Source: HRBIN12 sp035762085 | GTDB lineage: Bacteria; Actinomycetota; UBA4738; HRBIN12 | Reading direction: 5' to 3' | Assembly: GCA_035762085.1 (NCBI GenBank) | Contig: DASTPT010000016.1 | Span: 1 to 22,582, forward strand | Length of the DNA stretch: 22,582 nucleotides | Part shown: piece by piece, positions 14,521-20,855 of the stretch | How positions within the stretch are numbered: the first letter of the stretch is position 1 | Layout of the letters: the number at the start of each line of letters is the position of its first letter | Translations under genes and position numbers: made by a program | Notes under the pieces: generated by a model | Told to the model about the DNA's origin: nothing | The model's database searches: none | The model's input: the letters and a program-made list of their open reading frames with translations, nothing else

Positions 14521-15243
14521 GTGAACCCGTGGGTCCGCGTGCTCGGGGTCTTCGTCGCGGTCGTGGCGGCCGCCCTCCTGCTCAAGGTGCTGCACCCGCT
14601 GCTGGTCTTCGCGCTGCTGATCGGCGGCATCGCGTACGCCAACCACGTCCTCACCGTGAAGCCGAAGCGGGAGCGCACGAAGACCACCGCCGAGTTGCTC
14701 GGCCTTCGGGCGGGTCCCGACGTGCAGGCGGCGGCGTCGGCGGTCCCCTTCGCGCTGCTGGAGCGTCCGCAGGCGACGAGCTCAGAGGTGATGGCGGGGC
14801 CCTGGCGCGGGACGGAGGTCCGTCTCTTCGACGTGGAGACGACGCCATCCGTGGACGTCGACGGGATCCGTACGCCCAGACGCTTCACGTGCGTCGTCGC
14901 GCCCCTGCCCGTCGAGACGCCACACCTGGTCGCCGAGCCGGATGCGTTCCTCACCCCCGGGCCCGATCGCGCCGACCTGCCGACCGTCACGGTGGGGCAC
15001 GATCGGATCGACGCCGCGTTCGACGTCCGGTGCGCGGACCCGCGGTTCGCTCCGTCGTTCGTCGCGGGCGACGTCGCCACGTGGCTGCTCGAGCAGGACG
15101 AGACGATGGCGTTCGAGACGCGCGGCCGCGCCGTCCTCCTGTACCGGGCCTGGATCCCGGCGAAGGACCGCGACCTGCTGCTCGAGGTGCTCCGCGGTTT
15201 CCTCGACGCGGTCGCGGCGCAGGGGAGTACCGTGGACCCGTGA
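14521..15243 (+). CDS. Membrane protein of unknown function, first gene of envelope cluster
   Basis: I do not recognise this 240-residue protein. Two hydrophobic helices at about residues 4-22 and 25-45 form a hairpin, followed by a basic stretch (KPKRERTK). The remaining 185 residues are soluble and mixed alpha/beta, with GTEVRLFDVETTP near 97-109 and TRGRAVLLYRAWIP near the end. The positive residues after the second helix suggest that the soluble domain faces the cytoplasm. The GTG start follows a TAGACT box by seven bases and no ribosome site is present. It overlaps the pspC-like gene as GTGA, which places it in the envelope-stress operon. A structural or regulatory role there is only an inference. 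Confidence 0.75.
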   Translation: MNPWVRVLGVFVAVVAAALLLKVLHPLLVFALLIGGIAYANHVLTVKPKRERTKTTAELLGLRAGPDVQAAASAVPFALLERPQATSSEVMAGPWRGTEVRLFDVETTPSVDVDGIRTPRRFTCVVAPLPVETPHLVAEPDAFLTPGPDRADLPTVTVGHDRIDAAFDVRCADPRFAPSFVAGDVATWLLEQDETMAFETRGRAVLLYRAWIPAKDRDLLLEVLRGFLDAVAAQGSTVDP

Positions 15244-15638
15244 GCGACACCGGTGCCGATCAGCCAAGGGTCCTGCGCCGCAGCCGCGACGACCGGGTGA
15301 TCGGCGGCGTCTGCGCGGGGCTCGGCCGCTACCTGGGCGTGGACCCCGTCCTGCTCCGGATCGCGTTCGTCGTGCTCGCGATAGCCGGGGGCGGCGGCGT
15401 GATCCTGTACATCGTCGGCTGGGTCCTGATCCCCGAGGAGAAGCCGGGGGAGGCGCTCGGCGCGAAGCCGCCGTCGAGCGCGGAGAGCCTGCGCCTGGTC
15501 GCCGGTGGCACGTTGATCGCGGTGGGGCTGTTGCTGCTCCTGAACCTCAGCATCCCGCGGATCGGCAAGTACCTGTGGCCGCTGGCGCTCATCGCGATCG
15601 GCATCGCGGTCATCGTCCAGGTCTCGGCCCGCCGATGA
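15240..15638 (+). CDS. PspC-domain membrane protein
   Basis: The 132-residue protein starts with a PspC domain at about residues 11-66: RSRDDRVIGGVCAGLGRYL, then GVDPVLLRIAFVVLAI and the YIVGWVLIPEE signature. PspC proteins are phage-shock or envelope-stress membrane components. After a short linker, a second pair of hydrophobic helices at about 85-128 (LVAGGTLIAVGLLLLL, then LWPLALIAIGIAVIV) matches the two-helix unit in the next two proteins. The GTG start overlaps the upstream stop as GTGA, and ATGA overlap joins it to the next gene. PspA is not in the window, so a PspA-independent, LiaF-like role is more likely. The domain call is secure. Confidence 0.92.
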   Translation: MSDTGADQPRVLRRSRDDRVIGGVCAGLGRYLGVDPVLLRIAFVVLAIAGGGGVILYIVGWVLIPEEKPGEALGAKPPSSAESLRLVAGGTLIAVGLLLLLNLSIPRIGKYLWPLALIAIGIAVIVQVSARR

Positions 15639-16285
15639 GCGAGCTCCCTCCCGCACCGGAGCCACCGCCGAAGCCGCTCCCGATCTCACGGCTCTTCGTC
15701 GGCGTCCTCCTCGTCGGGCTGGGCGTCGTCTGGCTGCTCGACGCCGTCGACGCCGTCGACATCGACTGGGGGGTCGTGCTCCCGGCGGCGCTCATCGTCG
15801 TCGGGGTCGCGTTGGTGGTGACGGCATGGCAGGGACGCGGTCGCGGCGGCCTGATCGCGCTCGGGATCGTCCTCACCGTGCTGCTCACGATCACGACGGT
15901 GGTGCGCGTCCCGCTCTCGGGCGGCGTCGGCGACCGGGCCGAGCGCCCCAGGTCGCTCGAGGCGACGGCGGATCCCTTCGAGCTGGCGATCGGCAAGCTC
16001 ACGGTCGACCTCGGCGACCTGACGTGGGGGCCCGAGGCCCCCGGCCAGGTGCGCGTCGAGGCCGCGGTCGGGATGGGCGAGCTCGTCGTGCTGGTCGGGC
16101 CCGACTTCCCGTGCGTGTCGGTGGGCGCCGAGGCCGGCGTGGGCGAGCTCGACGTCTTCGGCGAGCGCGAGAGTGGCGTGGCGCCCGAGTACCGGACCGA
16201 GGCCGTGTGCCTGGCGGCGCCGCTCCTGACGCTGGACCTGTCGGTGGGGCTCGGGCGGGTGGAGGTGCGACGTGACGGAGCGTGA
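15635..16285 (+). CDS. LiaF / toast-rack-like membrane protein with beta-solenoid domain
   Basis: The 216-residue protein has a proline-rich N-terminus (residues 4-17), three membrane helices (about 20-40, 45-65 and 71-92), and a C-terminal domain of about 110 residues built from short strands: IGKLTVDLGDL, VGMGELVVLVG, GVGELDVFG and VGLGRVEV. This recurring pattern matches the toast-rack/LiaF C-terminal fold found with PspC in envelope-stress operons. Three helices with an inside N-terminus would place the domain outside, where C160 and C192, the only cysteines, could form a disulfide. It overlaps the upstream gene as ATGA and the next gene by 14 bases. Function is probably to sense or transmit cell-envelope stress; its partner is not shown. 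Confidence 0.82.
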   Translation: MSELPPAPEPPPKPLPISRLFVGVLLVGLGVVWLLDAVDAVDIDWGVVLPAALIVVGVALVVTAWQGRGRGGLIALGIVLTVLLTITTVVRVPLSGGVGDRAERPRSLEATADPFELAIGKLTVDLGDLTWGPEAPGQVRVEAAVGMGELVVLVGPDFPCVSVGAEAGVGELDVFGERESGVAPEYRTEAVCLAAPLLTLDLSVGLGRVEVRRDGA

Positions 16286-16472
16286 GGTCGATCGGGTCGC
16301 GCTCGCGTTCGGCGTGGCGTTCGTCGTCGCGGGGGTGCTGTTCCTCCTCGACCGTCTCGAGGTCTGGGAGATCGACGCGTCCTACATCCTGCCCGTCTTC
16401 CTGATCGCGATCGGCGTGGCGATCCTCCTCGGCGGACGCGCGGAGCGGCCGCCGACGCCACCGGCTGGCTGA
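16272..16472 (+). CDS. 66-residue two-helix membrane protein (LiaF transmembrane-type)
   Basis: This small protein has two membrane helices, about residues 9-28 and 38-55, joined by a short acidic turn (DRLEVWEID), and a proline-rich tail. The pattern LLDR..., ILPVFLIAIGVAILL is closely similar to the membrane units of the two preceding proteins. It starts with GTG inside the last codons of the upstream gene (14-base overlap) and ends in an ATGA overlap with the glycosyltransferase gene. The two overlaps, hydrophobicity and the resemblance support a real gene despite its size. It may pair with the PspC or toast-rack protein in the membrane, which is an inference. Confidence 0.8.
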   Translation: MTEREVDRVALAFGVAFVVAGVLFLLDRLEVWEIDASYILPVFLIAIGVAILLGGRAERPPTPPAG

Positions 16473-17686
16473 TGCGGATCGTCGTCGCGACCGAGCGGTT
16501 GGCCGAGTGGGGCGGCACGGAGACCTACGTCCTCACCCTGGCGGACCACCTCCAGCAGCTCGGGCACGAGACCTGGATCGTCACCGCGCGGTTCGGACGA
16601 CCCGCTGCCTGGGCCACGGCTCGAGGCCTGCGCGTCCTTCGGGCCGGAGAGCCGCCGCCGGAGGGCCTGGACCTGATCGTCTCGAACACCACACCGCTCG
16701 GGCTGGACCTGGCGGCCGCCGAGCCCTCGGTCCGCCAGCTCTGGGTGGCGCACTCGACGGTCAGCCCGCTCCAGATGCCGCCCGCGGCCGACGTCGCGCA
16801 CCGGATCGTCGCGCTGAACGACCGCGTCCGGCGCTGGGCGTCGGCCGTGGCCGGCGCGGGCCCCGTCCTCCGATTGCGTCAGCCGATCGACGTCCGGCGG
16901 TTCGCGCCGCGCGGCCCGCTCCCCGAGCGGCCGCGGCGGATGCTCCTGCTCGGCAACCACCTCTCCGGGGAGCGCCGTTCGGCCGTCCTGCAGGTCGCTC
17001 GCGATCGGGGGATCGAGGTCGAGCAGGTGGGGCTGCCCGACCATCAGGAGGACGCCGTCGAGGAGGTGGTCGGGGCCACCGACGTGGTCGTCGGGTACGG
17101 GCGCGCGATCCTCGAGGCGATGGCGTGCGGGAAGGCGGCTTACGTCCTGGACCGCAACGGCGGGGACGGCTGGGTGACGCCGGAGAGCTACCCCGCCCTC
17201 GAGGCCGACGGGTTCGCCGGGACGGGCACGGACGCCACGGTCACGCCGGCGCGCTTCGCCGAGGACCTGGACGCGTTCGCCCCGTGGATGGGCGCCGCCA
17301 ACCGAGACCTCGTCATGACCGGGCACAAGGCGCAGGACCACGCGGCCGCGATGGTCGAGGTGGCCGCGGGTGTGGAGCGTCCCTCACCCGACGGGGCCCT
17401 CGCGCAGGAGCGCCGGGATCTCGCGAACGCCATCCGAGCATCCACGACGATCGTCGAGCTCGTCGATGGCCTCAACCACCACGTCCAGGTGCTCGCGGAG
17501 CGGATCGCCGACCTCGAGCGGGAGCGCGATGCGCTGCAGGCCGAGCGCGACGGGCTCCGCACCACCCTGGTCGAGCTCGACGCGGACGCGGCGTGGGCGC
17601 GTCGCTTCCGGGACTCTCGCCGCTTCCGCGTCCTGCAGGCGGTGCTGCGCCCGCTGGATCGGCTCCGCGGACGCACGACGCCCTGA
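16472..17686 (+). CDS. GT-B glycosyltransferase (GT4-like) with C-terminal coiled coil
   Basis: The 404-residue protein has the N-terminal GT-B segment EWGGTETYVLTLADHL (about residues 11-26) used in acceptor binding, and a donor-site motif near GRAILEAMACGKAAYVLD (about 210-227), where the glutamate normally contacts the nucleotide sugar. After about residue 325, a heptad-rich coiled coil (ADLERERDALQAERDGL) is followed by a basic end (RRFRVLQAVLRPLDRLRG) of the kind that docks glycosyltransferases on membranes. There is no membrane helix. It overlaps the 66-residue gene as ATGA. The sugar and acceptor cannot be deduced; envelope glycolipid or polysaccharide is plausible from context. Confidence 0.82.
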   Translation: MRIVVATERLAEWGGTETYVLTLADHLQQLGHETWIVTARFGRPAAWATARGLRVLRAGEPPPEGLDLIVSNTTPLGLDLAAAEPSVRQLWVAHSTVSPLQMPPAADVAHRIVALNDRVRRWASAVAGAGPVLRLRQPIDVRRFAPRGPLPERPRRMLLLGNHLSGERRSAVLQVARDRGIEVEQVGLPDHQEDAVEEVVGATDVVVGYGRAILEAMACGKAAYVLDRNGGDGWVTPESYPALEADGFAGTGTDATVTPARFAEDLDAFAPWMGAANRDLVMTGHKAQDHAAAMVEVAAGVERPSPDGALAQERRDLANAIRASTTIVELVDGLNHHVQVLAERIADLERERDALQAERDGLRTTLVELDADAAWARRFRDSRRFRVLQAVLRPLDRLRGRTTP

Positions 17687-17699
17687 TCGCGCGCGAACT

Positions 17700-17717
17700 G
17701 TACGGCCCCGACCGTAC
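17700..17717. promoter_or_regulatory. Inverted repeat GTACGG-N6-CCGTAC in the lemA promoter
   Basis: Perfect 6-bp arms at 17700-17705 and 17712-17717 end five bases before the TAGTCT -10 box of lemA, i.e. in the -35/spacer zone. This is a good place for a dimeric regulator. It starts 14 bases after the glycosyltransferase stop, so a weak terminator is the alternative, though the stem is short and no T-run follows. Confidence 0.4.
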
Positions 17718-17721
17718 CCGA

Positions 17722-17727
17722 TAGTCT
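17722..17727 (+). promoter_or_regulatory. Candidate -10 box (TAGTCT) for lemA
   Basis: TAGTCT would start transcription near 17734, giving a leader of about 29 bases with the ribosome site GGAAGGAA (17747-17754) eight bases before the ATG. Unlike the leaderless genes in the window, this one has a normal leader. Confidence 0.4.
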
Positions 17728-17762
17728 CCAGGCGGATCCGCCGGACGGAAGGAACGGACGAC

Positions 17763-18485
17763 ATGTGGGTTCTCTGGGTCGTGCTCGGGCTGGTGGCGCT
17801 CGTCGTCATCTTCGGCATCGTCTCGTACAACCGGTTCGTCTCGCAGCGCCAGCTCATCAAGGACTCGTGGGCGAACATCGACACGGAGCTCCGTCGTCGG
17901 TACGACCTGATCCCGAACCTCGTCGAGACCGTCCGGGGCTACGCGGCGCACGAGCGGCAGGTGTTCGAGAACGTCACCCGCGCCCGCGCGGCCGCGGCGG
18001 CGGCGACCGGGAGCCCGGCCGAGCAGGCCGCGGCCGAGGGCCCGTTCGTCGCGGCCCTGCGCCAGCTGTTCGCGGTGGTCGAGAACTACCCGGACCTGAA
18101 GGCGAACCAGAACTTCCTCGCGCTCCAGGCCGAGCTGACGAACACCGAGGACCGGCTGCAGACGTCGCGCCGCTTCTACAACGCGAACGTCCGCGACTAC
18201 AACGAGCGCGTCCAGCAATTCCCCTCGATGATCGTCGCGCGGATGTTCTCCTTCCAGGAGGAGGAGTTCTTCGAGGTCGAGGAGGTCCTGCGCGAGGCCG
18301 GCCCGCCGCAGGTGAACTTCACGGAGCCGGGCCCCTCGGTCTCGTTCGGCGACCCCGGCGCCGCCCCGACCGATCGGGCGAGCGCGCCCGGCGCGGCGCC
18401 GGTCGTGCCGGAGGCGACCCCCGCGCCGTCGGCGACCGAGGCGACGCCGCCGATGCCACCTCCGCCCCCGGACGACACGACCTAG
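17763..18485 (+). CDS. LemA family membrane protein
   Basis: The 240-residue protein has one N-terminal membrane helix (residues 3-21) and then the LemA domain: SYNRFVSQRQLIKDSW, RRRYDLIPNLVETVRGYA and the later NTEDRLQTSRRFYNANVRDYN with the IVARMF-F end motif. The fold is a long helical bundle with the N-terminus outside. The family's exact role is not settled; members are often linked to envelope integrity. The last 55 residues are a disordered Pro/Ala/Thr tail. ATG 17763 is supported by GGAAGGAA eight bases upstream; the open frame upstream is a shadow of the glycosyltransferase gene. Its TAG stop directly abuts the stop of the opposing MFS gene. Confidence 0.93.
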   Translation: MWVLWVVLGLVALVVIFGIVSYNRFVSQRQLIKDSWANIDTELRRRYDLIPNLVETVRGYAAHERQVFENVTRARAAAAAATGSPAEQAAAEGPFVAALRQLFAVVENYPDLKANQNFLALQAELTNTEDRLQTSRRFYNANVRDYNERVQQFPSMIVARMFSFQEEEFFEVEEVLREAGPPQVNFTEPGPSVSFGDPGAAPTDRASAPGAAPVVPEATPAPSATEATPPMPPPPPDDTT

Positions 18486-19805
18486 TCAGCGAGCCGAGGT
18501 CTCGGGGCCGGAGGCCGGGACCGCCGCGGGCTCGCGGCCGAAGCCGTCCCGAGCCGTCCTGCGGCGGAGGTCGGTGGTGAGCAGCGTCCACGCGCCCGCG
18601 TAGATCATCGCCGACACCCCGAGCGCCACCGCCGCCGTACGCTCGCCGAAGGCCGTCGCGACGGCGGCGGTCACGACGCTCGAGATCGTGAACGACAGCG
18701 TGATCAGCGCGTTGTCGAACGCGAAGATCCGGCCCCGGATCCGGTCGTCGACGACGCGCTGGAGCCCGTACGACGAGAGGGTCCACTGCGCGCCGCCGCC
18801 GAGGTGCGCGATCGCGACGGTCGGCGCCGCCAGCAGCAGCGAGGGCGCGACGCCGAACGCCGTGTACCCCAGGCCGAAGACCGCGAGGGCCATCGCGATC
18901 GCGGTGAACAACCGTCGGTCGCCCTCGCCCGCCGCCCACCGCCCGAGGAACGGGCCGATGAGCGCGCCAACCCCCCTGGCGGCCATGAGCACCCCGATGC
19001 CGATCGCGCCCGCCTCGTACACGTTCTCGGCGAACACAGAGATCAGCACAAGCACACCGGCGACGAGGCCGAAGCCCCCCTTGACGGACAGCAGCGCGAA
19101 CACCCGATGGTCCCGCCGGGCGTACCGCATCGTCTCGACGGTGGCGCGCAGCACGCTCGGGTGCTCCACCCCTTCGACCCGAGCCTCGTTGAACGGCCGG
19201 TGGATCCGCGCGAGGAGCAGGGCGGAGACGACGAAGGAGGAAGCGTCGACCACGAAGGCCGTGTCCCGGCCGAGCGTCGCCGCGACGATCCCGCCGGCCG
19301 CCGCGCCGAGCGCGAGCATGGTCCCCCACAGCGAGCCGAACAACGCGTTCGCGGGACCGAGGTCCTCGGACGCGACGAGGTTCGGGAAGGCCGCGCTGGA
19401 GGCGGGATCGAACACCGCGCTGAACGAGGAGAGGCACGCGAGGAGGACGAACCCGATCCACAGGGTCGATGCGTCGTTGACGAGCAGGAAGCCGAGGCAC
19501 AGACCGGCGCGGACGACGTCGCACCAGATCATGACCTTCCGACGGTCCAGCCGGTCCACGATCGCCCCGCCGACCGGCGACATGAGGAAGAAGGGCATCT
19601 CCTGCGAGACGATCAGGACCGCGATCGAGAGGGCCGAGCCCGTGAGCTCGATCACCAGGTCGAACAGCGCGACGAGCAGGAACCAGTCGCCGCCCAGCGA
19701 GATGAACGAAGCGAGGTACAGGCGTCGGAAGTCGGGGTTGCGGCGGAGCAGGGACAGGCTGGCTCGTAGGCCTCCCAGGGACTCCACCGGCTCGCGCGTC
19801 GACAC
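18486..19805 (-). CDS. MFS transporter (EntS-like exporter family)
   Basis: This 439-residue protein has about twelve membrane helices. It begins with RNPDFRRLYLASFISLGGDW, typical of the MFS_3/EntS branch, and has the cytoplasmic loop motif GGAIVDRLDRRKVMI between helices 2 and 3 (the A-like motif, G-x3-D-R-x-R-R). The matching loop in the second half is GRWAAGEGDRR. Members export siderophores, drugs or metabolites; the substrate is not visible here. The GTG at 19805 follows a TAGTCT box on the minus strand by 11 bases. It is convergent with lemA without any intervening base and divergent from the metallo-hydrolase gene across 50 bases. Confidence 0.9.
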   Translation of the reverse strand: MSTREPVESLGGLRASLSLLRRNPDFRRLYLASFISLGGDWFLLVALFDLVIELTGSALSIAVLIVSQEMPFFLMSPVGGAIVDRLDRRKVMIWCDVVRAGLCLGFLLVNDASTLWIGFVLLACLSSFSAVFDPASSAAFPNLVASEDLGPANALFGSLWGTMLALGAAAGGIVAATLGRDTAFVVDASSFVVSALLLARIHRPFNEARVEGVEHPSVLRATVETMRYARRDHRVFALLSVKGGFGLVAGVLVLISVFAENVYEAGAIGIGVLMAARGVGALIGPFLGRWAAGEGDRRLFTAIAMALAVFGLGYTAFGVAPSLLLAAPTVAIAHLGGGAQWTLSSYGLQRVVDDRIRGRIFAFDNALITLSFTISSVVTAAVATAFGERTAAVALGVSAMIYAGAWTLLTTDLRRRTARDGFGREPAAVPASGPETSAR

Positions 19806-19816
19806 GGTGATTTGCG

Positions 19817-19822
19817 AGACTA
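19817..19822 (-). promoter_or_regulatory. Candidate -10 box (TAGTCT) for the MFS gene
   Basis: On the minus strand TAGTCT lies 11 bases before the GTG at 19805, giving a leader of only about four or five bases. The opposite strand offers only weak -10 candidates (TACACG at 19821) for the divergent metallo-hydrolase gene. Confidence 0.4.
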
Positions 19823-19855
19823 CACGGCGAGGCCCGTGCGAGGAGGTGAGCGGAC

Positions 19856-20497
19856 GTGCTCGAAGACCTCACGTGGTTCCGGCAGGCTGCGTTCCGATGG
19901 GAGGGGGAGGGTCCGGTCGTCTACGTCGACCCGTGGGGCATCACCGACCCGGTCCCGGCCGACGTCATCCTCATCACCCACGCCCATCACGACCACTTCC
20001 AGCCGCGAGAGATCGAGCGGCTCCGGACGCCGACCACGAAGCTCGTCGCCCCGAAGGACGTGGCGGACGGCCTGTCCGGAGACGTGACGCCCGTCGCGCC
20101 TGGCGAGGTGCACGACGTCGGCGGTCTGCGGCTCGAGACCGTGCCCGCGTACAACATCGCCGAGGAGCGTCTGGACATGCACCCGCAGCGCAACGGCTGG
20201 GTGGGCTATCTGCTGGAGTACGCCGGCCGTCGCTACTACCACGGGGGGGACACGGACGCGCTCCCGGAGCTCCAGCGGATCTCGACGGACGTCGCGCTCG
20301 TGCCGATCGGGGGCACCTACACGATGGATGCCGAGGAGGCGGCGGACTTCGTCCAAGAGATGGAGCCGGGTCTCGCGGTCCCGATGCACTACGGGTACGT
20401 GGTGTGCTCTCCGTCCCGGGCCGACGTGTTCCGCAAGCTGGCCGCGCCGGTCCCGGTCCAGATCCTGGACCCGACGAACCCGTTCGAGCAGCCGTAG
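19856..20497 (+). CDS. Metallo-beta-lactamase-fold hydrolase (UlaG-like)
   Basis: The 213-residue protein has the metal-binding motif THAHHDHF (H42, H44, D46, H47), a second aspartate in YYHGGDTDAL and the last histidine in PMHYGYV. This compact layout belongs to the UlaG-like branch of metallo-beta-lactamase hydrolases, which bind Mn or Zn and act on phosphodiesters or lactones. The short N-terminus WFRQAAFRW occupies the place of the usual WLGHAxF strand; a Gln-Ala pair replaces the Gly-His, so the first turn differs from the classical UlaG signature. The GTG start has a strong ribosome site, GAGGAGGTGAG (19840-19850). The substrate is unknown. A G-rich tract follows the stop. Confidence 0.85.
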   Translation: MLEDLTWFRQAAFRWEGEGPVVYVDPWGITDPVPADVILITHAHHDHFQPREIERLRTPTTKLVAPKDVADGLSGDVTPVAPGEVHDVGGLRLETVPAYNIAEERLDMHPQRNGWVGYLLEYAGRRYYHGGDTDALPELQRISTDVALVPIGGTYTMDAEEAADFVQEMEPGLAVPMHYGYVVCSPSRADVFRKLAAPVPVQILDPTNPFEQP

Positions 20498-20505
20498 GCG
20501 CTCGA

Positions 20506-20533
20506 GGGCGGGGGTGGGGGGAACGATGGTGGG
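20506..20533 (+). other. G-rich tract, possible G-quadruplex
   Basis: Runs of 3, 5 and 6 G are separated by single bases (20506-20521), and another GGG lies at 20531-20533 after a 9-base loop. This fits a loose four-run quadruplex pattern on the plus strand (also the mRNA strand). It falls between the metallo-hydrolase stop and the dodecin gene, directly before a hairpin. Confidence 0.4.
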
Positions 20534-20553
20534 CCGTCGGTCTGACCGACGGC
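20533..20553 (+). other. Perfect 9-bp hairpin upstream of dodecin
   Basis: GCCGTCGGT (20533-20541) and ACCGACGGC (20545-20553) are exact complements around CTG. The stem ends 4 bases before the dodecin ribosome site (GAAAGGGGAG from 20557). It may be a terminator of the upstream gene without a T-run, an operator, or a leader element controlling dodecin translation. Confidence 0.5.
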
Positions 20554-20571
20554 GGTGAAAGGGGAGCCGCA

Positions 20572-20781
20572 GTGAGCGTGATCAAGACGATCGACCTGGT
20601 CGGGGTCTCCACCGTCTCGTGGGGGGACGCCGCGAAGTCCGCCCTCGCCGAGGCGGCGAAGACGATCCGGCAGATCGAGCGGATGGACATCCTGGGCACG
20701 AGCGCCGTGGTGAAGGACGGCGAGATCGACGAGTACCACACCGAGATCCGGCTGAGCTTCCGGATCGAGCGGACCGCCTAG
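20572..20781 (+). CDS. Dodecin, flavin-binding storage protein
   Basis: The 69-residue protein matches the dodecin family: a strand (VIKTIDLVGVS), a single helix (SWGDAAKSALAEAAKTIRQI), and two further strands (MDILGTSAVVKDGEIDEY and HTEIRLSFRIE). Dodecins form hollow dodecamers that bind flavin dimers, or CoA in some actinobacteria, and protect or buffer these cofactors. The helix begins after the SW pair common in bacterial dodecins, where the Trp stacks on flavin. The GTG at 20572 is preferred because AAAGGGGAG lies five bases upstream; the next GTG at 20578 would remove two residues. No riboflavin gene is nearby. Confidence 0.92.
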   Translation: MSVIKTIDLVGVSTVSWGDAAKSALAEAAKTIRQIERMDILGTSAVVKDGEIDEYHTEIRLSFRIERTA

Positions 20782-20784
20782 GCG

Positions 20785-20809
20785 GAACGCGTCGCGCGTG
20801 GCCGCGTTC
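20785..20809 (+). terminator. Possible terminator between dodecin and purA
   Basis: GAACGCG (20785-20791) and CGCGTTC (20803-20809) form a perfect 7-bp stem with an 11-base loop, 3 bases after the dodecin stop. No T-run follows. The purA promoter box lies 31 bases downstream, so a transcription boundary here is reasonable. Confidence 0.35.
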
Positions 20810-20840
20810 GTCGCTCGCGAACCGTGCCCGAGGTCGCCGA

Positions 20841-20846
20841 TAGACT
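20841..20846 (+). promoter_or_regulatory. Candidate -10 box (TAGACT) for purA
   Basis: TAGACT ends 9 bases before the purA ATG at 20856, so the leader would be about two bases. No Shine-Dalgarno sequence precedes the ATG, in line with leaderless translation. Confidence 0.5.
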
Positions 20847-20855
20847 GAGCGCGAC

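Noticed and set aside
3071..17686. A LiaFSR-like system joining the two-component pair with the PspC/toast-rack genes
   Set aside because: The two loci are about 10 kb apart on opposite strands with the heat-shock operon between them, and the kinase has no membrane part, so no link can be supported from the sequence.
20498..20571. FMN riboswitch before dodecin
   Set aside because: The gap is too short and lacks the conserved multi-helix core; only one hairpin and a G-rich tract are seen.
18688..20781. A 697-codon plus-strand open frame across the MFS, hydrolase and dodecin genes
   Set aside because: It runs antisense to the MFS gene and out of frame with the hydrolase; its composition is Arg/Pro/Thr-rich with no domain. 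Only its last 69 codons, the dodecin gene, are real.
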